36,384 nt of DNA from JAPLJQ01 sp037143735 (GTDB lineage: Bacteria > Desulfobacterota > Syntrophia > Syntrophales > UBA2185), in assembly GCA_037143735.1 (NCBI GenBank), contig JBAWYD010000008.1:1-36384 (forward strand), in the 5' to 3' direction. Numbering within the stretch: the stretch's first letter is position 1; the number at the start of each line of letters is the position of its first letter. The position numbers and the translations under genes were made by a program. Below the pieces are notes generated by a model, which worked only from the letters and a program-made list of their open reading frames with translations, was not told where the DNA came from and searched no databases. Below, one piece after another: positions 8,447 through 15,038 of this stretch.

Positions 8447-8471
8447 GGGGACAGATTTCAAATCTGTCCCC
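8447..8471. repeat. 25-bp palindromic intergenic repeat, copy 1
   Basis: Two 12-bp arms (GGGGACAGATTT and its complement) around a single central C. An identical copy lies at 19619-19643, and nothing outside the 25 bp is shared. It starts 24 bp after the elbB stop codon and lies 19 bp before truA. As RNA it would form a strong hairpin without a U-run. Confidence 0.9.
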
Positions 8472-8490
8472 ATAAACCGAAAGAGGTTCC

Positions 8491-9285
8491 ATGTACAAAT
8501 ACAAAATCACCCTCGAATACGATGGAACCAGCTACAGGGGCTGGCAGACGCAGAAAAACGCAAGGAGTGTCCAGGAAACGCTGGCGGATACGGCAGAAAA
8601 GCTGTTCGGAGCAAAGGTGGATATCCAGGGCGCGGGCCGGACCGACGCCGGCGTCCATGCCCTCAGGCAGGTGGCCCACATGGTAACGGCAACGTCCATG
8701 CTGCCCCGGAAGATCCAGGAAGGCCTGAACGACCGGCTGCCCTCCAATATCAATATCCTTCGCGTCGAGGAAGTGCCCGTGAGCTTTCACGCCCGGCATT
8801 ACGCCGTTTCCAGAAGCTATCTCTATATCATCTCAAAACATCGGACGGCCTTCGGAAAACGTTACGTCTGGTGGGTGCGGGATTTACTGGACATGGAGAA
8901 GATGCGCTCCGCCTGCAGCCTCTTTGAGGGCTTTCACGATTTCGCATCCTTCGCGGACAAACGGATGGATAAGGATGCATCTACAAAGGTCAAACTGGAT
9001 GTGGCGGATATCCGGGAAGCGGGCGACCTGATCATCCTGCGCTTCGTCGGTTCTCATTTCCTCTGGAAGATGGTTCGCAGAATGGTGGGAATTCTTGTCG
9101 AAGTGGGCAGGGGAAACCTCTCTTACGATGATGTCAAAAACATGCTGACCCGGTTCTCCGACCTGCCGGCAAAACACACAGCGCCGCCTTCCGGACTTTT
9201 TCTGGAGCGGGTATTATACGAGGGCGACACGGAGAAACCGGCAAAGTCGGTGGGGTTACTTTTTCCCGGCGACCTTTCCCGATGA
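8491..9285 (+). CDS. truA: tRNA pseudouridine(38-40) synthase TruA
   Basis: Isomerises uridines 38-40 in the anticodon arm of many tRNAs. The 264 residues match the family length. The catalytic motif GAGRTDAGVHA places the nucleophile at Asp52. Other conserved blocks are the N-terminal EYDGTSYRGWQ, RSYLYII, and the C-terminal FLWKMVRRMVGILVEVGRG followed by KHTAPPSGLFLERVLY. The start at 8491 has AAGAGG upstream. It follows elbB in the same direction, with the palindromic repeat between them. The call is unambiguous. Confidence 0.97.
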   Translation: MYKYKITLEYDGTSYRGWQTQKNARSVQETLADTAEKLFGAKVDIQGAGRTDAGVHALRQVAHMVTATSMLPRKIQEGLNDRLPSNINILRVEEVPVSFHARHYAVSRSYLYIISKHRTAFGKRYVWWVRDLLDMEKMRSACSLFEGFHDFASFADKRMDKDASTKVKLDVADIREAGDLIILRFVGSHFLWKMVRRMVGILVEVGRGNLSYDDVKNMLTRFSDLPAKHTAPPSGLFLERVLYEGDTEKPAKSVGLLFPGDLSR

Positions 9286-9375
9286 TCGACATAGTCGCCA
9301 TTTCATTATTTATATTGTATAGTTAAGCCAGCCGAATGCATTCAACTACAAACCCAAGCACAGAGGAGGTGAAAT

Positions 9376-9609
9376 ATGACTGTCGTTGCCGATAAGGTAT
9401 TTAACGAGGCGCTTTCGTTGCCATCGGATGCGCGGATGAGTTTGGTCGAGAAACTCCTCGCCAGCCTCAACCTGCCTACTCATGCCGACATTGACCGCTT
9501 GTGGGCTGAGGAAGCCGAGCGACGGGTTTCCCAGATTGACCGAGGCGACGCGGAACTCATTTCGGGAGACGAAGTATTCGCGAAGATTCGCCGGAAATAC
9601 CAGCGATGA
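9376..9609 (+). CDS. Antitoxin, putative addiction-module component family
   Basis: A 77-residue protein of the small family often annotated 'putative addiction module component', which accompanies ParE/RelE-type toxins. The core LPSDARMSLVEKLLASL followed by an ADIDRLWAEEAERRVSQIDRG segment is the family signature. It starts after an AGAGGAGG site, and its stop codon overlaps the toxin start (ATGA), the usual coupled antitoxin-toxin arrangement. The toxin is broken (next entry), so this antitoxin may be retained alone, perhaps still binding its own promoter or another toxin. It opens the accessory island between truA and the Nudix gene. Confidence 0.82.
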   Translation: MTVVADKVFNEALSLPSDARMSLVEKLLASLNLPTHADIDRLWAEEAERRVSQIDRGDAELISGDEVFAKIRRKYQR

Positions 9610-9870
9610 GATTCCAATTTCATCCTGCTGCGGATGCCGAGTTTGACGCGGCGGTTGAGTATTACGAACGGTGTCAATCCGGTCTTGGTCTCGAATTTGC
9701 GGAAGAGGTCTATGCCACAATCGCAAGAATTATCAAGAATTATAGAGTATCCTGAAGTATGGTCTCCGATGTCGAGGAACACGCGACGGTGCCTGACAAA
9801 TCGTTTCCCATACGGGATCATTTATCGGATAAAAAACAACAGCCTTCACATCATAAGCATAGTCGCATAA
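9606..9870 (+). pseudogene. ParE/RelE-type toxin, frameshifted by a 10-bp duplication and cut at its 3' end
   Basis: From the ATG at 9606 the frame reads MRFQFHPAADAEFDAAVEYY through EEVYATIARII, typical of a ParE/RelE toxin, but stops at 9753-9755. The rest of the fold continues in the next frame (EYPEVWSPMSRNTRRCLTNR, then FPYGIIYRIKNN) to 9870. At the break a 10-bp unit is tandemly repeated (AAGAATTATC at 9725-9734, then AAGAATTAT at 9735-9743). Removing one copy restores an unbroken frame. The C-terminal tail after HIISIVA that usually ends these toxins is also missing, and the IS630 remnant starts right there. The toxin is therefore very probably inactive. Confidence 0.8.
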
Positions 9871-9874
9871 ATAT

Positions 9875-10326
9875 CTATAATAATGTTTGATAGGCCGTCA
9901 GTTTGAAATGGATCGGGTTTGTCAATCGACCGTTGTTGTAATGCCAAACCAGTTTTCGGAACCGACCGATCAGCTCTTTGATACCACCAAGGGCCGAGAA
10001 TCCATAGACCTTGGGCTTGATCCACTTCCAGAACAGTTCCACCGGATTGTATTCCGGGGAATACACCGGCAGATAGAACAGATGAATTTTCTTGTAGCTC
10101 TCCAAATACTTTTTAACCTTTTTTGACCGGTGAATGGATGCATTGTCCAGAATGATGAATATCTCTTTCCCCGGCGACTGTTGCCGCAACTGTGTCAAAA
10201 ACCAGATGAACTGGGTGCTGTCAGAGGCACTGGATTTCTTCCAGTAGAATTTTAACGTTCTGAGATTCAAGCATCCAAAGTACGTGAGGCTTTCCCTCTT
10301 TAACGGTGTCGATATCCGGTGGCGGC
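9875..10326 (-). mobile_element. IS630-family transposase remnant (C-terminal part only)
   Basis: The minus-strand frame encodes the second half of a DDE transposase of the IS630/Tc1-mariner superfamily. It has RESLTYFG, then IFIILDNASIH (second catalytic Asp) and the YSPEYNPVELFWKWIK block with the catalytic Glu, ending at a stop at 9875. The frame is closed by a stop codon near 10327. The N-terminal helix-turn-helix half and the first catalytic Asp are missing, so the element cannot transpose alone. I saw no clear terminal inverted repeats. Its downstream end lies within a few bases of the broken toxin's end, suggesting that it landed in the toxin gene. Confidence 0.8.
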
Positions 10327-10718
10327 CACCTTAATGATTATCTTTACTGTCACATTTAGTTTTGTCAATGTTTAAGTAGGAGGATGCTGCCAAAGCAATC
10401 TGCTGATACAGCAGCCGAGCGTAATTTTCTAAAGCACATACGCATCAGATAAGGAAGAAGAGGTTAGATATGTCCACCGACTGCAAGTCAGACAAGGTAT
10501 TCGATACCTTGGGATGGCTGACCGCAATCTGCTCTCATAGACTCGACAGGAGAGAGCAGATGGTGCGGGAATATGGCAGGTGTTCTGGAATACACTCAAA
10601 AACTACAATTCAACGTAATCCTTGAGGTTGTTTCCTCAATAAGCATGACATGGATGAACAGTTATGTGAGGGGTTGGATTCAACGGATACGAAGAAGAAA
10701 GCCAGCGAATTTCGAGAA
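10327..10718. other. Gene-poor stretch of decayed mobile DNA
   Basis: No intact gene of recognised family. It holds the probable IS91-like remnant (next entry) and several perfect short hairpins: CTGCT/AGCAG (near 10400), CAAGGTAT-TCG-ATACCTTG (within 10490-10515) and CTGCTCTC/GAGAGCAG (near 10530-10562). The remainder has no feature I can support. Confidence 0.5.
10470..10625 (+). pseudogene. Probable IS91-like (Y2) transposase fragment
   Basis: A 51-codon open frame preceded by AGAGG. It reads MSTDCKSDKVFDTLGWL, then a TAICSH-type segment, then REQMVREYGRCSG. I recognise this as resembling the C-terminal region of IS91/IS801-type transposases, where a 'W/F-L-A-x-x-x-x-H-I-P-x-K' stretch is followed by 'QMVRYYGxYSN'. 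The match covers only about 30 residues and is degraded; the upstream frame is closed by a stop about 50 bases before. It is read as a decayed remnant, not a functional small gene. Confidence is limited because the comparison is from memory. Confidence 0.45.
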
Positions 10719-10943
10719 TCATGCTGGTTTTTTTAGTCTTTCCGCCACCCAGACTTTGATAATGGACTGCCTCGCCACCCCCAGGCGTTTTGCCTCTTTA
10801 TCCAACTGGTGGATCATCCATAAGGGAAAATCCACATTCACTCTTTTCTGTTCCCGTTCAGGCCTTTGAGCTTTCGAAACGTCAAGATATTGTGTAATTT
10901 CCTCACCATCATCAAATTTTTTATCGAATTCTTCAGCCTTCAT
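10719..10943 (-). CDS. RHH/CopG-type antitoxin, BrnA-like, without a BrnT partner
   Basis: A 74-residue protein with a charged N-terminal half (MKAEEFDKKFDDGEEITQYL) and a C-terminal ribbon-helix-helix block (KRVNVDFPLWMIHQLDKEAK, then GVARQSIIKVWVAERL). This is the layout of BrnA-family antitoxins and similar small CopG-like regulators. I chose the ATG at 10943, which has GAGGAG about ten bases upstream; a TTG at 10961 would overlap hipA. BrnA genes normally follow a brnT toxin gene, but here the upstream neighbour is hipA, 14 bp away, with no brnT trace. It is either an orphan antitoxin or a third component of the hipBA operon. Confidence 0.75.
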   Translation of the reverse strand: MKAEEFDKKFDDGEEITQYLDVSKAQRPEREQKRVNVDFPLWMIHQLDKEAKRLGVARQSIIKVWVAERLKKPA

Positions 10944-10957
10944 ATATGTCAATCTCC

Positions 10958-12160
10958 TCAACCCGGATTCCGGCTTTCATCGACCCCGTCTCTCCAAATG
11001 GCCGTCATTCGTGCGCCGATTTCGCGGAATTCGGGATGATCGTCGATATAATGCGGAATCAGCAGCCGCGTCTGCATGACAGCGTCGGCAACCCGTTCGA
11101 CAATCTCTCCAATTGTTTTGACCGGCAGCGACAGGTGGGTTATCGCAAACTGTTCCAGCATCTTGCGGGGCCACCATTTCTTGGCACCCGATAGTGACAG
11201 CGCCGGCACATCCTGGCGGATATAGGCCGTAGTTGTTATCACATCGTAAACCGGGGCCAAAGTCACCTGCGCCGATGGGGATGGATAGAGAACGCCGAAA
11301 TTCTTCAGGTGTGCGTCGCCGTTTCGTACCATGACCGACAGCGCCAGCATGGCGAAGAACTGCTTCCTGGCCGCCATCAGATGACTGTCCGACACAAAAT
11401 CCCTGATGCTGCGCGCCACTCTTTCGTAGGTGCTGCCGTATTTTCGGGAAGCGCCTACCCCTTGCAGGGCGCACATGTCTTCGAATCCCAAAGGCCTGCT
11501 GTCAACCGGGTTCACATCAAACCGCTTCATGACAAACAAACCGCCGTTATCGGAAAGATGAAACTCCGGAACCGGTAAGCCTGCGAGTTTGACGGCTGAC
11601 ATGCAGAAGAATTCGTTCGCCGCAAGTTGGGGATAATCCGTCCCCCAGGACTTGACGATATAGCCGGCAGAGGCGATGGTTCCCCGCTGGGTCGCATCCA
11701 GCATGACCTTGGGCTGCACACCCGAAATGCCGGACCGCAGGGCGTAACGGGAGATCAGTTCGTGGAACAGTTCTGTCGTATCCGGGTAGGATAAAAGATC
11801 TTCGAGGGATTCAGGGCTCTCGACCAGGCCGGGCGCTGCGGCCTCCGGCAGGGAAAAATGATTACGCCCCACTTGATTTCCACCCGTCACCCGGAGGATG
11901 GAGAGGTCGTCATCGCCGATCACCTTGGCAATCGCCTGGCGAATGGCAGCAAGCAACGCCCCCTCCGGCAGATTCATCTGAAAAATCGGGTGCAGTTCAG
12001 GGATCACCCAGCTTTCCAGTCGTACCGGCATCGTGAGCGACACCGCTGCATCGGCGCTTTCTGTGGAATAGTTGAACACATAACGCCGGCCATCTTGCCG
12101 TGACAGTCGGCCTGCCGACTCATCATCCACCCATACCGACAGCTCCGTAACCCCGTCCAT
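10958..12160 (-). CDS. hipA: HipA-family serine/threonine kinase toxin
   Basis: A 400-residue kinase of the HipA family; E. coli HipA (440 residues) phosphorylates glutamyl-tRNA synthetase and induces persistence. It has an N-terminal HipA subdomain (about 1-105, with FQMNLPEGALL), the SGVQPK loop (146-151) near the position of the regulatory autophosphorylation segment, the catalytic loop RNGDAHLKNF (Asp282) and the metal-binding YDV motif (Asp306). All key kinase residues are visible, so it looks intact. It starts in overlap with the hipB stop (TGATG), showing translational coupling. Whether its substrate is GltX is unknown; gltX lies about 22 kb away and need not be functionally linked. 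Confidence 0.93.
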   Translation of the reverse strand: MDGVTELSVWVDDESAGRLSRQDGRRYVFNYSTESADAAVSLTMPVRLESWVIPELHPIFQMNLPEGALLAAIRQAIAKVIGDDDLSILRVTGGNQVGRNHFSLPEAAAPGLVESPESLEDLLSYPDTTELFHELISRYALRSGISGVQPKVMLDATQRGTIASAGYIVKSWGTDYPQLAANEFFCMSAVKLAGLPVPEFHLSDNGGLFVMKRFDVNPVDSRPLGFEDMCALQGVGASRKYGSTYERVARSIRDFVSDSHLMAARKQFFAMLALSVMVRNGDAHLKNFGVLYPSPSAQVTLAPVYDVITTTAYIRQDVPALSLSGAKKWWPRKMLEQFAITHLSLPVKTIGEIVERVADAVMQTRLLIPHYIDDHPEFREIGARMTAIWRDGVDESRNPG

Positions 12161-12402
12161 CAGTTACCCTCCGCGCGGAGTTCTTCCAGGGTAGGAGGTC
12201 TGCCCGCCGGACGGACGCGCAACTCAAGTCCCAGAAACTCCAGTATCCGGAGCAGCTTGCGCACGCCAATCTCTTGGATGGCGCCGTTTTCGATCTGTCC
12301 AATGGTTGTGCGGCTCATTCCCAATGCCTTGGCAATCTCGCCCTGGGTAATCCGGCGCGCCTTGCGGGCCTTTTTGATTTGTTCGCCAATTTCGATGAGC
12401 AT
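12160..12402 (-). CDS. hipB: HipB-like XRE-family antitoxin/repressor
   Basis: An 80-residue helix-turn-helix protein: EIGEQIKKARKARRITQGEI, then AKALGMSRTTIGQIENG, is a canonical Cro/CI fold, followed by a C-terminal strand region ending PTLEELRAEGN. Together with hipA it forms a type II toxin-antitoxin pair in which HipB neutralises HipA and represses the operon. There is no Shine-Dalgarno sequence before the only plausible ATG at 12402. A good promoter lies so close (next entry) that the transcript could be leaderless. Two ATATGAT direct repeats 11 bp apart within the promoter are a reasonable HipB operator candidate (inference). Confidence 0.92.
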   Translation of the reverse strand: MLIEIGEQIKKARKARRITQGEIAKALGMSRTTIGQIENGAIQEIGVRKLLRILEFLGLELRVRPAGRPPTLEELRAEGN

Positions 12403-12408
12403 GTTTGC

Positions 12409-12437
12409 ATCATATACGAATCATATTCAGATTGCAA
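12409..12437 (-). promoter_or_regulatory. Promoter and possible operator of the hipBA operon
   Basis: On the minus strand TTGCAA (12437-12432), 17-bp spacer, TATGAT (12414-12409). Only six bases separate the -10 box from the hipB ATG, so transcription would begin at or next to the start codon. Two ATATGAT repeats, one helical turn apart, overlap the spacer and the -10 box. Confidence 0.6.
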
Positions 12438-12727
12438 GCAGAAAATGATTTACATGTGATGCATTATAAAATAAATTGGGGCGGTTCTCCAGCCAGATTG
12501 TTTCGTCCTGAAGCCGGACTGGCATTCTCTTAGCAATGTTGATATTTGGAGCTTTAAGGGTTGCTGATTACTATCAATTGATATATGAATAAATTATTGT
12601 GGCTTCGCTGGGCAACCAGGCAGCAAACGGAGAAAACAAACCTCCTCCAGCGGTCGTCGCGTACGCCATATCGGGGTGCTTCAGATCATCAATAAGGTGG
12701 TAAGGGAAAGAACGGAGAGGAGGAGAA
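12438..12727. other. Intergenic region between hipBA and the Nudix gene
   Basis: No gene seen; the full gap between hipB and the Nudix start is 325 bases. A weak plus-strand promoter candidate is TTGCTG (12561-12566), 17 bp, TATGAA (12584-12589), overlapping the palindrome ATCAATTGAT. The Nudix gene's ribosome site GAGAGGAGGAG ends the region. Confidence 0.4.
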
Positions 12728-13174
12728 ATGAGAGTCAGAGTATCGGCAGTCTTTGAGCAGGGAAACGAGATCTTATGTATGAAATATATTTATGGTGGGA
12801 AAGAAGTTTTTGCCATACCCGGCGGCGGTGTGGATAAGGACATTCCCCTGCATGAGGCTATTAAGGGAGAATGGAAAAACGAATTGGGCGTTAAACTGGA
12901 TATCGGCGACATCATCCTGATAGGGGAAGCGCCGGCTTCTAAAAGACATCCGCAAACCCTTCATATTGTCTTTGCGGCAAAAGAGGTTCATGGGACACCG
13001 AAAGTCAGACCTGACAGCACACATTCCCTCGATGTTGTCTGGCTTCCCATGGATAAGTTGAAACATTCTCCACTCTATCCGGACATCGGCAAACAGTTAT
13101 ATGAATATTTCAAAGACGGCCGGCAAAGATCTGTAGAATTTATTAGAAATTGTATGGAGAGAGGCTATTGGTGA
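12728..13174 (+). CDS. Nudix-fold protein with a degenerate Nudix box
   Basis: A 148-residue protein whose AIPGGGVDKDIPLHEAIKGE and WKNELGV segments occupy the place of the Nudix box (GX5EX7REUXEEXGU). Compared with the consensus, the first Glu is Ile, the Arg of RE is Gly, and the first Glu of the EE pair is Asn; two of the metal-binding glutamates remain. The fold is clear from VSAVFEQGNEILCMKY at the start and VVWLPMDKLKHSPLYPD near the end. It may be a hydrolase with altered metal binding or a non-catalytic nucleotide sensor. The start has a near-perfect GGAGGAG site. It stands alone between the toxin-antitoxin island and the redox genes. Confidence 0.8.
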   Translation: MRVRVSAVFEQGNEILCMKYIYGGKEVFAIPGGGVDKDIPLHEAIKGEWKNELGVKLDIGDIILIGEAPASKRHPQTLHIVFAAKEVHGTPKVRPDSTHSLDVVWLPMDKLKHSPLYPDIGKQLYEYFKDGRQRSVEFIRNCMERGYW

Positions 13175-13342
13175 TAAGCAATCGGGAGAGCATCTTGAAT
13201 ATTTTGCGTTTCCATGGTAGCTAACAACTCATGCGATGCCCCGGCAGGATTGCGAGGTTTCCCGGTAAGGGAGATTGTTGAACAGAACAGGGCGCGGGAA
13301 ATGTGCTTCCGGTCAAAGAAATCGTATAATGGAGGTACCGTG

Positions 13343-13921
13343 ATGATAAAGATGATAAAAAGGAGTATTGTTTGCACGGTGGTGATGATGATTGCCCTCG
13401 CATTTTATACCCCAACGTGGGCAGCCGATCCGGCGGTGGGCGGCCAGCTTCCGGATATGAAGATTGCCGTGCCGGGAAGTTTTTCCGAAAAAAGTTATCT
13501 GGGTCTGTTCGGTTTCGGTTCTTTCAGGATTCCCCAAATCAAGGCAAAAGTTGTCATCGTAGAGATTTTCAGCATGTACTGCCCGTATTGCCAGAATGAA
13601 GCGCCCAAAGTGAACCAGTTGTATATGAAGATTCAACAAAACCCGGCGTTGAAAGATAAAATCAAGATGATTGGCATCGGCGTGGGAAACTCCCCCTATG
13701 AAGTGGGGTTATTCAGGACCAGATACAGTGTTCCCTTTCCCCTTTTTGCCGATGGGAATTATGTCATCCATAAACAGGTGGGAGAAGTGCGGACGCCATA
13801 CTTTATCGGTGTAAAATTAAACCCCGACGGTTCTCACCAGATTTTTTACTCCAAGCTTGGCGCTTTTGAAAGTGCGGATCAATTTCTGGCAACAGTGATC
13901 AAGCTGTCGGGATTGCAGTAG
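13343..13921 (+). CDS. Exported TlpA/thioredoxin-like protein with CPYC motif
   Basis: A 192-residue protein with a basic start (MIKMIKRS), a hydrophobic stretch and a likely signal cleavage after TWAA (about residue 28), followed by a thioredoxin fold. The redox motif CPYC is Cys80/Cys83 in EIFSMYCPYCQNEAPKVNQL. Later segments include DGNYVIHKQVGEVRTPYFIG, with the cis-Pro after Thr. I chose the ATG at 13343, seven bases after GGAGG; longer in-frame starts would bury the signal peptide. It lies 10 bp before a peroxiredoxin gene. The pair suggests a periplasmic peroxide-reducing unit in which this protein re-reduces the peroxiredoxin (inference). Confidence 0.85.
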   Translation: MIKMIKRSIVCTVVMMIALAFYTPTWAADPAVGGQLPDMKIAVPGSFSEKSYLGLFGFGSFRIPQIKAKVVIVEIFSMYCPYCQNEAPKVNQLYMKIQQNPALKDKIKMIGIGVGNSPYEVGLFRTRYSVPFPLFADGNYVIHKQVGEVRTPYFIGVKLNPDGSHQIFYSKLGAFESADQFLATVIKLSGLQ

Positions 13922-13931
13922 GAGAATTTCC

Positions 13932-14540
13932 ATGAAAACATATCGCAACATTATGCTGGTCTTTATCGGCGCCGCTTTTATCATTTTTCCTTATGGTCAA
14001 TTGGCTTACGGGCTCTCGGATGCTTACAAGAACAATATTTTCAATCCGGGCGCCCTCAAACCGAAAGACAGTGTTTTAAAGGTTAAGGTGGGAGACCGAG
14101 CCCCCGTCTTCACACTGCCCGCCGTTTCGGGAGATACTGTTTCCCTGAAACAGTATCTTGGCAAAAAGAACATTGTCCTCTCATTTGTGCCTGCCGCATG
14201 GACACCCGTCTGTTCCGACCAGTGGCCCGGTTACAATATCGTAAAAGACATATTCGATCAATACGATGCTGTCCTCCTCGGAATTACAGTGGATAACATC
14301 CCAACCCTCTTTTCATGGACAAATCAGATGGGAACTTTATGGTTTCCTGTCCTTTCCGATTTTTGGCCCCACGGAAAGGCGGCTGCCGGTTATGGTGTTC
14401 TTCGATCCGACGGAACGACGGAAAGAGCCCTTTTTGTCATCGACAAAAAAGGGAGCATTCGTTATATCGATGTTCATGATATTAACAAGAGACCGCCTTT
14501 CGAAGACCTGGTCAAGGAATTGGAAAAGTTGAAAAAGTAA
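13932..14540 (+). CDS. Exported 1-Cys peroxiredoxin (AhpC/TSA family)
   Basis: A 202-residue protein: an N-terminal hydrophobic export segment (about 1-27), then a peroxiredoxin domain (VGDRAPVFTLPAVSGDTVSL). The active-site motif is P-A-A-W-T-P-V-C, with peroxidatic Cys94; it is the only cysteine in the protein, so no internal resolving cysteine exists. Such enzymes need an external thiol, and the CPYC protein immediately upstream is the obvious candidate. The later FPVLSDFWPHGKAAAGYGV and RALFVIDKKGSIRYID segments are also typical of the family. A strong terminator follows 30 bp later, so the two redox genes form a compact unit. Confidence 0.88.
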   Translation: MKTYRNIMLVFIGAAFIIFPYGQLAYGLSDAYKNNIFNPGALKPKDSVLKVKVGDRAPVFTLPAVSGDTVSLKQYLGKKNIVLSFVPAAWTPVCSDQWPGYNIVKDIFDQYDAVLLGITVDNIPTLFSWTNQMGTLWFPVLSDFWPHGKAAAGYGVLRSDGTTERALFVIDKKGSIRYIDVHDINKRPPFEDLVKELEKLKK

Positions 14541-14570
14541 CGGAATGACGATGTTTACTTTCTTGCTGTT

Positions 14571-14600
14571 AAGCCCCGCCGTAACAGGCGGGGCTTTTAT
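14571..14600 (+). terminator. Intrinsic terminator after the peroxiredoxin gene
   Basis: AAGCCCCGCC, loop GTAACA, GGCGGGGCTT followed by TTATTT: a 10-bp GC-rich stem and U-rich tail 30 bp after the stop codon. Confidence 0.9.
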
Positions 14601-14684
14601 TTCGCAATCATGATGGGGCAGACTTGATATCTCCGGCAAGCTATTCTTGCCCCTCTTATTGAGCATTTAGGATAATTTCATATG

Positions 14685-14702
14685 TATGTCAATAATGACA
14701 TA
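14685..14702. promoter_or_regulatory. Inverted repeat upstream of the formate dehydrogenase promoter
   Basis: TATGTCA, four bases, TGACATA: a perfect 7-bp dyad with the size and spacing of a dimeric regulator's site, 38 bp upstream of the -35 box. The regulator is unknown; the half-site differs from the FNR consensus TTGAT. Confidence 0.5.
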
Positions 14703-14739
14703 AGACAAAGAATCATTTGACTAAATTTCCAAAAAAGTC

Positions 14740-14768
14740 TTGACAAAGGCGGACATAAAATGTATGCA
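14740..14768 (+). promoter_or_regulatory. Promoter candidate for the formate dehydrogenase operon
   Basis: Exact -35 box TTGACA (14740-14745), 17-bp spacer, and a weaker -10 TATGCA (14763-14768). A weak -10 with a strong -35 and an upstream dyad would suit activation. Confidence 0.45.
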
Positions 14769-15038
14769 AAACCGTATTTTTTCAGGTCTTGAAAAATCAC
14801 GTGACCTGGTAACGGACATTTCTTAAAAGTATGAGTTTTTCAGTAAAACATTCTGACCCACCTCGGTAAAGACTCTTCCGATCCATTTCCTTCATTATTT
14901 TTTACCATGAAGGGCGGATAATGGGTGTGAAGAAAAATGGATGTTTTGCGTTCCTGCTTTTTTTGAAAGAGCCGGGATAAAAAATTAGGCGTGAGGAAGG
15001 TATCTTCTAAATTAATTCTCAGAAAGGAGCACTTTTTT

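Larger units (their letters stand above)
14601..15038. other. Long upstream region of the formate dehydrogenase operon
   Basis: No gene seen in 438 bases. It holds a near-symmetric operator-like site (14685-14702), a promoter candidate (14740-14768) and an inverted repeat CAGGTC/GACCTG (14783-14808) shortly downstream of the promoter. If that promoter is used, the mRNA leader is about 265 bases. Confidence 0.6.

Noticed and set aside
10488..10562. Structured small RNA suggested by nested hairpins
   Set aside because: The hairpins lie in a frame resembling a decayed transposase and no promoter or terminator brackets them; kept only as a note.
10702..10734. CCAGC/GCTGG hairpin with T-run as a plus-strand terminator
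   Set aside because: The stem is five bp with a 16-base loop, and the T-run is coding sequence (Lys codons) of the RHH gene on the other strand.
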